The position numbers and the translations under genes are program-made. From Stieleria magnilauensis (GTDB taxonomy: Bacteria; Planctomycetota; Planctomycetia; Pirellulales; Pirellulaceae), in contig CP036432.1 in NCBI GenBank assembly GCA_007753675.1, positions 2,020,394 to 2,084,393 on the forward strand: a DNA stretch of 64,000 nt. The letters run 5' to 3'. The notes under the pieces were generated by a model. It was not told the origin of the DNA and ran no database searches. It worked only from the letters and a program-made list of their open reading frames with translations. Below are positions 42,331 to 50,167 of the stretch, piece after piece; position 1 is the first letter of the stretch, and every line of letters starts with the position of its first letter.

Positions 42331-43353
42331 TCAACCGCCGGTGTTTGCCTGGGTGGTCTGGATCACACGTCGGGCGACGGAGTAAAGCGGAATCCGGGCG
42401 TTCCGTAGATAGGCTTGCAGGCAGGACGAGCCACCTTCCTTTTTGATCTCGGTCAGCGTTTGGGCAAGTTCACGAAGGGGTGCGACCTCTGCTTGTGCGT
42501 TGTTCGTCGCGATCTCCACAGCCCGTGCACTCATTGTGATCTGCTGCTCGCTGTCGGCCCGCGCGGTGCTGAGGTCGGCGGCGACTTGGTTTCGCGTGCT
42601 GTTGATCGCCGACAACGCGCGATCGACTTCACCGGGAGGATCAATCTCGGTGATCAGTGCCGCGTCGAGTTCGATTCCATAGCGACCGGTCGTCGAACGG
42701 CATTGCTCTTCCATGTACTGATTCAGCAGCGGCAAGTTTTTTCGCAAGTCGTTGATCGAGACACCTTCGGACAGGTCGATCGCCGGTGACGTTTGCTCGC
42801 CTGCGTCTTCGTCGACATCCGCATCGACCAGCAGCGTTTGGCCCTTCGGATCCACGAAGTTCGCGACTCGCTCGCGAAGCACGCTGACGAAATAACCCAT
42901 CACGTGCTCAAGCGGACTGGCCACGCCGAACAGGTAGGGATAGAGGTTGCTTTCGCTGATTCGATAGCGGAGTTGGCCGTTGATCCCGGTCGTCAGGTTG
43001 TCCTTCGTGACCGCTTCGATCGTGTCCTGGGCCTTCGAGGGGTCCCACGAAAGGTCGACCGCCTGAGTCGCGACGGAAACCTTGTGGACGTCCTGCCATG
43101 GCATTTTGAAATAGGGACCGCCGGGGCCAACGACACGGACTTGAGGGTATTCGTACCGTTGGTGTTCTTCGTCACTCAAGCCGTCAGAATCCGTGTCACC
43201 GCCGGTGACCTGCATCCCTTCTAATCGCTGAGCCTTCCCGAAACTCGTCACAATCGCCCTTTGATCGGGACTGACCGTGTAGAAACCGCCGACAATGCAG
43301 CGGAAGAAGCTGTAGATGATGATGCCCATCATCAGTCCGAGGATAAATGACAT
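42331..43353 (-). CDS. SPFH/band-7 protein (HflK-like)
   Basis: A 340-residue protein from the ATG at 43353 (MSFILGLMMGIIIYSFFRC). After the membrane segment comes VSPDQRAIVTSFGKAQRLEG, the typical start of a band-7 domain. It then has a domain with DPSKAQDTIEAVTKDN, an acidic insert (DADVDEDAGEQ) and an Ala/Gln/Glu-rich coiled coil (STRADSEQQITMSARAVEIA). The tail is ANTGG. The frame is open 33 codons upstream, without a membrane segment, so this start is preferred. It is upstream of the second SPFH gene and likely forms a hetero-complex with it. Confidence 0.85.
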   Translation of the reverse strand: MSFILGLMMGIIIYSFFRCIVGGFYTVSPDQRAIVTSFGKAQRLEGMQVTGGDTDSDGLSDEEHQRYEYPQVRVVGPGGPYFKMPWQDVHKVSVATQAVDLSWDPSKAQDTIEAVTKDNLTTGINGQLRYRISESNLYPYLFGVASPLEHVMGYFVSVLRERVANFVDPKGQTLLVDADVDEDAGEQTSPAIDLSEGVSINDLRKNLPLLNQYMEEQCRSTTGRYGIELDAALITEIDPPGEVDRALSAINSTRNQVAADLSTARADSEQQITMSARAVEIATNNAQAEVAPLRELAQTLTEIKKEGGSSCLQAYLRNARIPLYSVARRVIQTTQANTGG

Positions 43354-43644
43354 AGCCGTGCTTGGTGTGATTGGGCGAAAAGTGGGACCGGTACCTTGAG
43401 TCCAAAGATACCCCACGCTTAAGCGCGGGCGGGGCGTTCCTCCCCGCAACACCCAAAATGGGCCTCAACTCCCACCTTCAAGGGCGATTTTTTTCAGACA
43501 AGTCGACAATTCCACGCGTATTGTCCTGCCACCCCATCATTCTGCCTCCCATCGATTTCCTCCATTGTTTTGCCCAACACCATCCCTATCGACTAAAATC
43601 CGCCGACTACCTCCCCAATTCGAACGCCTCCCACCGACTCGACG
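43354..43644. other. Divergent gap with one dispersed repeat
   Basis: 291 bp between the SPFH gene and the SMP-30 gene. It holds the second copy of the 21-bp repeat (43526-43546) and a GC-rich short hairpin near 43425-43446; no promoter could be named. Confidence 0.4.
43526..43546. repeat. Second copy of the CTGCCACCCCATC repeat
   Basis: Exact 21-bp direct copy of 41256-41276. The two copies enclose the SPFH gene pair. Confidence 0.75.
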
Positions 43645-44547
43645 ATGCATTTACGCGCCCTCTTGTTCCCCTGTTTGGCTTTCTTCTTCGTTGTTTCCGT
43701 CGCGCCAACGTCGGCGGAATCCCCAATCATTGCCCCAGATGCGAAGGTGGTCAAAGTCGGCAGCGGCTACCAGTTCACCGAGGGTCCGACGGCAGACTCA
43801 AACGGCGACGTCTACTTCACCGACCAGCCGAACGATCGAATCGTGCGTTACGAATTCGCCAGCGGCACGACCACGGACTGGCTTTCGCCATGCGGCCGCA
43901 GCAACGGGCTGTACTTCGTCGCGCCGGGCCAGCTGATCGCCTGCGCCGACGGCAACAACGAACTGTGGCGTATCAACATCAAGGACAAGACTCATCAGGT
44001 GCTTGTCGGCCGACACGACGGTGTGCGATTCAATGGTCCCAACGACTGCTGGGTCGACAGTCGCGGCGCGATCTACTTCACCGATCCGCTCTACAAACGC
44101 CCCTATTGGACGCAAGAGATTCCTGCCGATAGCCCTCGCGGGGTCTATCGACTTTCACCCGACGGAACGCTTTCCCAAGTCGCCGGGGACTTCACCCAGC
44201 CCAACGGAATCATCGGCGACGACAAAAACAAGGTCCTATATGTCGCGGACATTGGCGCGCGCAAGACCTACAAGTTCCCGATCAAGGAAGACGGTTCGTT
44301 GGGCGAGCGATCATTGTTCTGCGAATCCGGCAGCGACGGAATGACGATCGACGAGCATCGAAACGTTTATTTGACGGGAAACCGAGGCGTCACCGTCTAT
44401 GATCCTTCCGGCAACCTGATCGAGACCATTCCGGTCCGCAAAGGCTGGACGGCCAACGTCACCTTCGCCGGCCCCCACAACGACCACCTCTTCATCACCG
44501 CCGGCGACGCCGTCTACACCATCCAAATGGCCGTTCAGGGTTTATAA
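43645..44547 (+). CDS. Exported SMP-30/gluconolactonase family protein
   Basis: A 300-residue protein with a signal peptide (LLFPCLAFFFVVSVAPTSAE) and a six-bladed propeller typical of SMP-30 lactonases: FTEGPTADSNGDVYFTDQ (with the metal-binding Glu), CGRSNGLYF, RFNGPNDCWVDSRGAIYFTD (Asn site), QPNGIIGDDKNKVLYVAD (Asn) and GSDGMTIDEHRNVYLTG (Asp). All metal-binding positions seem present. It would hydrolyse a sugar lactone in the periplasm. In planctomycetes these often serve sugar-acid breakdown; nothing in the neighbourhood defines the substrate. Confidence 0.9.
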   Translation: MHLRALLFPCLAFFFVVSVAPTSAESPIIAPDAKVVKVGSGYQFTEGPTADSNGDVYFTDQPNDRIVRYEFASGTTTDWLSPCGRSNGLYFVAPGQLIACADGNNELWRINIKDKTHQVLVGRHDGVRFNGPNDCWVDSRGAIYFTDPLYKRPYWTQEIPADSPRGVYRLSPDGTLSQVAGDFTQPNGIIGDDKNKVLYVADIGARKTYKFPIKEDGSLGERSLFCESGSDGMTIDEHRNVYLTGNRGVTVYDPSGNLIETIPVRKGWTANVTFAGPHNDHLFITAGDAVYTIQMAVQGL

Positions 44548-44563
44548 CCCCACCACCTCTCCC

Positions 44564-44620
44564 AAATGGTGCCACCCACCATTCACTTCACCCCTCATCT
44601 AAATGGTGCCACCCACCATT
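44564..44620. repeat. REP-like palindromes, two copies, left of the transposase
   Basis: AAATGGTGCCACCCACCATT occurs at 44564-44583 and 44601-44620 (37-bp spacing). AATGGTG and CACCATT pair as a 7-bp stem. The right side of the transposase gene has two copies in the opposite orientation (46061-46119). Confidence 0.9.
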
Positions 44621-44685
44621 TATTTGACTCTATTTCCCCACCGGGGTAGAATCGGTCCACCATTGCTTTCGGGGAGGAAGATGCC

Positions 44686-45849
44686 ATGGGACGTCCGTTG
44701 CGTTCAGAGCAGGTTGCGGGTGATGAAGTGTCGATTGTCCATGCCGTTCAGCGGTGTGTCCGGCGCGCGTTCTTGGCGGGCGTCGACCGGGCGACGGGGA
44801 AGGATTATGGCTTCAGACGCGAGTGGATTCGGCGGCGGATGGAAGCCCTGGCGTCCGTGTTCGGTGTCGATGTGCTCTCCTATGCGGTGATGTCCAATCA
44901 CCTGCATCTGATCCTCCGCAATCGGCCCGACGTCGTCGCCGCTTGGACCGATCAAGAGGTCGCCATCCGGTGGCTGAAAGTCTTCCCCGGACGTCGAATC
45001 GAAGAACACTTGGGCGAGCCGACCGAAAACGATGTACAAATGCTGGTCTCCGATCGGGAGCGTCTTGCCGAAGTACGGCGTCGGTTGTCGGATATCTCCT
45101 GGTTCATGCGTTCCCTGAGTGAGCCGATTGCGCGGATGGCTAACCGGCAAGACGAGTGCACCGGTCGATTCTGGGAAGGCCGATTCAAGCTGCAACGCAT
45201 TACCGACGAGGCGGGATTGTTGGCGTGTGCAATGTACGTGGACCTCAATCCGGTTCGTGCCGCGCTGGCGGAATCGCCCGACCAGTCGGTGCACACGTCG
45301 GGCTACGATCGGATCAAGGCAGAGCAAGGCCAGCAGATCGACTCAGCCGCCTTTGACCTGGTTCCGATCACCACAAAACAGGCTGGCGAAGAGCGTCGCA
45401 ACACGCCGGTCGATGAACTGCGTAACAAGAAGCGAGCGAAACGCAGGAACCCGACCGGCAAACGCATTCGTCGCGACGGTTGGCTGGCGCCGTTGACCCT
45501 GAATCGTTCGACACTTTCGAGCGATGCGGAGTTGAACCGCGAGGGTGTGCGGGCGAGCGACAAAGGGTTCTTGGGGATCAGCCTGACAGACTACACCAAA
45601 CTGCTCCGTTGGACGGCGAAGCAAAGCGAAGAGGGAGCGGGACGCAAGGTCCCCCCGAGTCTGCAGAGACTGGTTTCTCGGTTAGGGATCGACTTGTCGA
45701 TGTGGCGTGATCTGGTCTGGAACTTTCAACGTTACTTCGGCAATAGCTGCTGTGCGGGATCACCGAGCGGCATGACACAGTTTGCCGAGTCGAGCGGTCG
45801 CAAATGGGCCAAAGGGCACCGGCAAGTCGCCGAGTGCTTCGCTGCATAA
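44686..45849 (+). CDS. REP-associated (Y1/IS200-type) transposase
   Basis: A 387-residue HUH endonuclease that cuts and joins single-stranded DNA at palindromes. HLH at residues 72-74 in YAVMSNHLHLIL is the metal-binding pair, and Tyr184 in AMYVDLNPVRAAL is the nucleophile; GRFWEGRFKLQ precedes it, as usual in this family. The C-terminal 170 residues are an extra basic region (NKKRAKRRNPTGKRIRRDG) not present in minimal members. The start ATG at 44686 has GGGGAGGAAG shortly before it. The gene is complete and appears intact. Pairs of palindromes surround it in inverted orientation, the arrangement of REP-associated tyrosine transposases, which do not necessarily move themselves. Confidence 0.92.
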   Translation: MGRPLRSEQVAGDEVSIVHAVQRCVRRAFLAGVDRATGKDYGFRREWIRRRMEALASVFGVDVLSYAVMSNHLHLILRNRPDVVAAWTDQEVAIRWLKVFPGRRIEEHLGEPTENDVQMLVSDRERLAEVRRRLSDISWFMRSLSEPIARMANRQDECTGRFWEGRFKLQRITDEAGLLACAMYVDLNPVRAALAESPDQSVHTSGYDRIKAEQGQQIDSAAFDLVPITTKQAGEERRNTPVDELRNKKRAKRRNPTGKRIRRDGWLAPLTLNRSTLSSDAELNREGVRASDKGFLGISLTDYTKLLRWTAKQSEEGAGRKVPPSLQRLVSRLGIDLSMWRDLVWNFQRYFGNSCCAGSPSGMTQFAESSGRKWAKGHRQVAECFAA

Positions 45850-46172
45850 CGAAAATGTAATCAGCATTGCCAAGCATGCTGGCGCGACCAGTCGGCCAAT
45901 CGACAGACACGTTTGGGGGCTCGCTGTGTGGGAAGCTGACAGCTTCGTGCAAAACCGATCCGCACTTCAAACTCCAGTTCGCTGTGATTCCCTCCGCAAT
46001 GCCCCTGTCGCATTGTGGGGCCGGACGGTGTTCTCAAAGGACCGAGTGCACTCCCATAGACATGGTGAGTGGCACCAATCAAGTGAAATTCGTAATAGAC
46101 ATGGTGGGTGGCACCAATTGAGTGAAATTCGCAACACCTCCGGTCGTGTCGGGTCCGAAATCCCGACGGTGT
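45850..46172. other. Gap right of the transposase, with REPs
   Basis: 323 bp up to the stop codon of the DUF1501 gene. Apart from the two palindromes at 46061-46119 there is no clear feature; short frames here do not look coding. Confidence 0.5.
46061..46119. repeat. REP-like palindromes, two copies, right of the transposase
   Basis: CATGGTGAGTGGCACCAAT at 46061-46079 and CATGGTGGGTGGCACCAATT at 46100-46119, within a 39-bp tandem unit that also contains AAGTGAAATTCGTAATAGA. Read on the minus strand they give GGTGCCACCCACCAT, the same core as the left copies. Confidence 0.88.
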
Positions 46173-47630
46173 CTACACCAACATGTCTTGGAGGACATGC
46201 GCCTTTTCCACTCCGGTCAAACGCACATCAAGTCCCTGGAATCGCACGCTCAGTCGCTCGTGATCGAGTCCCAACTGGTTCAAAATCGTGGCGTGAATGT
46301 CTCGCACGTGACACGGATTCTCGACCGGACCGAAACCGAACTCATCGGTCTCGCCGTAGACATAGCCTGGCTTGAATCCGCCGCCGGCGAACCACATCGT
46401 GAAGGCATCGATATGATGATTGCGCCCCGTCGACTGACGCACTTCTCCCATCGGCGTCCTTCCGAACTCACCGCCCCAGATGACGAGCGTTTCATCAAGC
46501 AAACCACGCTGCTTGAGGTCCGCAATCAAACCTGCAGTCGACTTGTCAATCTCTTCGCAAATCTTCGGTAGGTGTGTCTCCAGATTCTCCGTCGGTCCGC
46601 CGTGATGGTCCCAATTGGTGTGATACAACTGCACAAACCGAACACCGCGTTCGACCAACCGACGGGCGAGTAAACAGTTGCGTGCATAACTTGATTCGTT
46701 CGCATCCTTGATGCCATACAGCTCAAATGTCTCGGCCTTTTCGTCACTCGTGTCCATCAACTCCGGTGCACTCGATTGCATTCGGTACGCCATTTCGTAG
46801 GCATTGATGCGCGTTCCGATTTCCGGATCGCCGGTCGCCACAAGACGCTTGAGATTCAATTCTTTCAACGTGTCGACAAGTTGTCGTTGCTGGGTTTGGC
46901 TGACCGAATCAGGTGTTGAGAGATTTAAAATGGGTTCACCTTGATTTCGCAGCGGCACGCCCTGATAAGTGGTGGGCAACATACCGCTACTCCAATGAAC
47001 CGCTCCACCGCGCGGGCCACGTGGACCACTCTGCAAAACAACGAATCCGGGCAGGTTGTCGCATTCGCTGCCCAACCCGTACGTCGTCCACGCCCCCAAA
47101 CTCGGTCGACCGAACTGGCCGGTTCCCGTGTTCATGAACAGTTTTGCCGGCGCATGATTGAACAAATCGGTGCTGCATGTTTTCACAATACTCAGCTCGT
47201 CAACGATGCCGGCCGTATGCGGCAAGTATTCGCTGACCCAAATTCCGTTTTCGCCGTGCTGTTTAAATTTCGGTCGAAAGCCGAGCAGGTCCGTGCGATG
47301 ACTGCTGCTCATGAACGCAAATCGCTTCCCCTTGGTGAAACTTTCGGGGATCGGTTGGCCACTGAGCTCGTTCAGTTTCGGCTTGTAGTCGAACGTTTCA
47401 AGCTGTGACGGCCCGCCGGCCATGAACAGAAAGATCACGCTCTTCACTTTCGGCGGAAAATGGGCCACGCGAGGCTCAAGTGGGTTCTTGATCGCTGCCA
47501 TCGGATCGTTGCCGAGCGATTTGTCGGCCATCAACGACGCCAAGGCGATCGAACCAATCCCCATCGCGCAGTCACTGAAGAAATGGCGCCGCGTCGAGTC
47601 CTTAAGTTCGGATTCTTGCTGATGATGCAT
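46173..47630 (-). CDS. DUF1501 exported protein (sulfatase-like fold)
   Basis: A 485-residue protein with an N-terminal twin-arginine-like signal, DSTRRHFFSDCAMGIGSIALAS. Characteristic DUF1501 phrases are SVIFLFMAGGPSQLETFDYKP, LFNHAPAKLFMNTG, YHTNWDHHGGPTENLETHLP and LVIWGGEFGRTPMGE, a metallo-hydrolase core related to the alkaline phosphatase/sulfatase fold. The function is unknown. It begins 4 bp after the stop of the DUF1549/DUF1553 gene; the two families nearly always occur together in planctomycetes and are thought to act in extracellular polysaccharide or organic-matter use. Confidence 0.92.
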   Translation of the reverse strand: MHHQQESELKDSTRRHFFSDCAMGIGSIALASLMADKSLGNDPMAAIKNPLEPRVAHFPPKVKSVIFLFMAGGPSQLETFDYKPKLNELSGQPIPESFTKGKRFAFMSSSHRTDLLGFRPKFKQHGENGIWVSEYLPHTAGIVDELSIVKTCSTDLFNHAPAKLFMNTGTGQFGRPSLGAWTTYGLGSECDNLPGFVVLQSGPRGPRGGAVHWSSGMLPTTYQGVPLRNQGEPILNLSTPDSVSQTQQRQLVDTLKELNLKRLVATGDPEIGTRINAYEMAYRMQSSAPELMDTSDEKAETFELYGIKDANESSYARNCLLARRLVERGVRFVQLYHTNWDHHGGPTENLETHLPKICEEIDKSTAGLIADLKQRGLLDETLVIWGGEFGRTPMGEVRQSTGRNHHIDAFTMWFAGGGFKPGYVYGETDEFGFGPVENPCHVRDIHATILNQLGLDHERLSVRFQGLDVRLTGVEKAHVLQDMLV

Positions 47631-47634
47631 CTAC

Positions 47635-49992
47635 TTATTCGCGATTGATGGTTTCGTCGAGGTTCAAGAGAGCCCGCGCCGCGCCGAGCGAATCGAGTCG
47701 TTCGAGCAGTTCCAGTTCATCCTGCGTCGGCTTGCGTGTGGTGCAGCGGATGAAGGCTGACTCGAGCCCTTCGTCTTCGATCCGCTTTTGCAAAGCCTGA
47801 GCGAATTCGTAGAACGCGGCGTCGTTGAGCAACGTGAGTGCTTGCAGTGGCGTATTACTGCGAATTCGCCGCGTGCAACTGCTTTGCCCGTCAGGAGCGT
47901 CGAACACATTGAGCGCCGGTGGTGGTGTGGCCCGATAGAGGAACGTGTACAGGCCACGACGATAGCGATCCTCTCCTTGACTGGCATTCCAACTGCGCCG
48001 CACTTGCCCCAACGACATCACTCCCTCGGGAATCGGCGGGAACACCGGGGGGCCACCTATCTTTGGAGTAAACAGACCACTGGCAACGAGTGCGACGTCG
48101 CGAACGATTTCGGCATCGATTCGCAATCGATTTTGCCTCGCCAGCAGTACATTGAGCGGATCGACCTCTTTCAAGTCGTCGCGAACCACCGAACTCTGGC
48201 GATAGGTTTTCGACATCACGATCTGGCGGTGCAGCTGCTTCATGCTCCAGCCGGACTCGCGAAAGAAAACGGCTAACCAGTCCAACAATTCCGGGTGCGA
48301 GGGCGACGTTCCCTGCAATCCAAAGTCGCTGTCGGTTTCGACGAGCCCACGGCCGAAATACTGTTGCCAAATTCGGTTCGCAATCACGCGAGACGTCAAA
48401 GGGTTCTCGTCAGCAACGATCCAACGAGCCAAATCCAGTCGTGTTGCCGACTCCTGATCGCTCTTGAGCGGATGCAGTACTGCAGGCGTCCCCGGTTGGA
48501 CAGGCTCGGCAGGGCGAGTGAAGTCGCCTTTAATGAACACGGTTGTTTGTCGCGGCGTGGAGCGTTCGGACAGCACCATCGTCGAAACACCTTTCGCCAA
48601 TTCTCGATCGATGGCCGCGATGCGAGCTTGCTTGGTTTTGATTTCGTCTAGCGAATCCAGCACACCGCTCGCTGCAAGGATCGCTAGCTTGTCGCTGAGT
48701 TTGCGTTTCCTCGCGTCCACACCGATGGCTTTTTGAACCTCTTTGGCAAGCTGTTGGTTGCCCTTGTCCTCGTCATCGACGGTTTGTTCCCAAGCGGCCA
48801 CCGATTCGGCGTGCTCAGTCACAATGGTTTGCAACTCGCTTTCGATTCGCTTCTTCTCGGCTTGCAGCTTGGGTGCATCGACGTCGTCGGGATAGACCGT
48901 CAGCCTTGGTTCGTCTTGATTGTTCAAGAACGCAAACATTCGGTAGAAGTCTTTTTGCGTGATCGGGTCAAATTTATGGTCGTGGCACTGAGCACAGCCA
49001 ATCGTCAAGCCAAGCCAAACGGTCCCCGTCGTGCCGACTCGATCAAAGATGCTGTCGACACGAAACTGTTCCGGATCAACGCCGCCTTCCTGATTGATTT
49101 GCGTGTTGCGGTGGAAGCCGGTCGCAATTTTTTGATCGGTCGTTGCCTGCGGCAGTAAATCACCGGCCAACTGTTCGATGGTGAATTGATCAAATGGCAT
49201 GTCGTTGTTGATCGCGTCGATGACCCAGTCGCGGAACTTCCAGATCTCGCGTGGGCCGTCGATGGAATACCCGTGGCTGTCGGCATAGCGGGCCTGATCG
49301 AGCCACCATCGCCCCCAACGTTCTCCGTAGTGCGAACTCGCAAGCAGACGATTCACCAACGACTCGTAGGCAGCGTCCGAGTCGGTTTGAACCTCCCGTT
49401 CAAACGCTTGCACTTCTGCCAGGGTCGGCGGTAAGCCGGTGAGATCGAGACTGACTCGGCGAAGCAACGTTGCCGGGCTGGCAGGCGGTGACGGCGCGAT
49501 CCCGTTTGCATCAAGTTTAGCCCGCACGAATCGATCGATCGGATGAGCCACTCCGTCGATGCTCGGCGGCATCGGTGCGGTCGGTGCCGTGAAGGCCCAA
49601 TGCGTTTCGTACTCTGCCCCTTGCTCGATCCACTGACTCAGTTTTTCCTTTTGAGCAGCCGTCAACGTTCGTCCCGATTCGGGCGGAGGCATCATCTCAT
49701 CATGATCTGTCGACGAAATCCGTTCGACGAGAAGGCTTGCCATCGGGTCGCCCGGGACAATCGCCCCACCGTCATCGATCGCCCCTTGGCGGGTATCTAG
49801 TCGCAAGTCCGCCTCGCGTGCATTGGCGTCGAACCCATGACAGGCAAAGCAGTTTTCCGACAAGATTGGCCGAATGTCGCGATCGAAACTCAACCTGTTT
49901 CCGACCGATGGCTCAGCTGCCGACTCGCCAACGAGAAAGCCGACAGAACAAATCGCGGCGAACAACGAAAGATTAAAGAACAGGCGATACAT
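47635..49992 (-). CDS. DUF1549/DUF1553 protein with c-type heme motif
   Basis: A 785-residue exported protein: signal peptide (LFFNLSLFAAICSVGFLVGESAA), a planctomycete cytochrome-c-like domain with CFACH at 48-52 and MMPPPESGR as the likely Met ligand region, DUF1549 (HPIDRFVRAKLDANGIAPSPP, DLTGLPPTLAEVQAFE), a coiled-coil section around 375-455, and DUF1553 (ENPLTSRVIANRIWQQYFGRGLVETDSDFG). It lacks the lectin-like domain inserted in larger family members. It is the first gene of a two-gene unit with the DUF1501 gene. Confidence 0.93.
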   Translation of the reverse strand: MYRLFFNLSLFAAICSVGFLVGESAAEPSVGNRLSFDRDIRPILSENCFACHGFDANAREADLRLDTRQGAIDDGGAIVPGDPMASLLVERISSTDHDEMMPPPESGRTLTAAQKEKLSQWIEQGAEYETHWAFTAPTAPMPPSIDGVAHPIDRFVRAKLDANGIAPSPPASPATLLRRVSLDLTGLPPTLAEVQAFEREVQTDSDAAYESLVNRLLASSHYGERWGRWWLDQARYADSHGYSIDGPREIWKFRDWVIDAINNDMPFDQFTIEQLAGDLLPQATTDQKIATGFHRNTQINQEGGVDPEQFRVDSIFDRVGTTGTVWLGLTIGCAQCHDHKFDPITQKDFYRMFAFLNNQDEPRLTVYPDDVDAPKLQAEKKRIESELQTIVTEHAESVAAWEQTVDDEDKGNQQLAKEVQKAIGVDARKRKLSDKLAILAASGVLDSLDEIKTKQARIAAIDRELAKGVSTMVLSERSTPRQTTVFIKGDFTRPAEPVQPGTPAVLHPLKSDQESATRLDLARWIVADENPLTSRVIANRIWQQYFGRGLVETDSDFGLQGTSPSHPELLDWLAVFFRESGWSMKQLHRQIVMSKTYRQSSVVRDDLKEVDPLNVLLARQNRLRIDAEIVRDVALVASGLFTPKIGGPPVFPPIPEGVMSLGQVRRSWNASQGEDRYRRGLYTFLYRATPPPALNVFDAPDGQSSCTRRIRSNTPLQALTLLNDAAFYEFAQALQKRIEDEGLESAFIRCTTRKPTQDELELLERLDSLGAARALLNLDETINRE

Positions 49993-50167
49993 GAAGGCGG
50001 GATGACCTAAAACATAGGACGATCAAATGTGGGACTCCTCAGGTTAACCGAAACCCGACGCCATTGTCATCTCGCTTGAGAAAACTCCGTCCAGATTGGG
50101 TCCCCCCCGCACGCGAGTCGCAAATCGACTCTCCCCTGCTCCCCTCCGAGATCGAGACTCGCTCCGC
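49993..50167. other. Gap between two minus-strand units, nothing recognised
   Basis: 175 bp between the DUF1549 start and the helicase stop. It should contain the promoter of the DUF1549-DUF1501 pair, but no clear hexamers or hairpin were seen. Confidence 0.3.

Noticed and set aside
44686-45849. Transposase as part of a classical IS200/IS605 insertion sequence
   Set aside because: There is no accessory tnpB gene and no defined left and right ends, and the palindromes are paired and inverted around the gene, as expected for a REP-associated enzyme.
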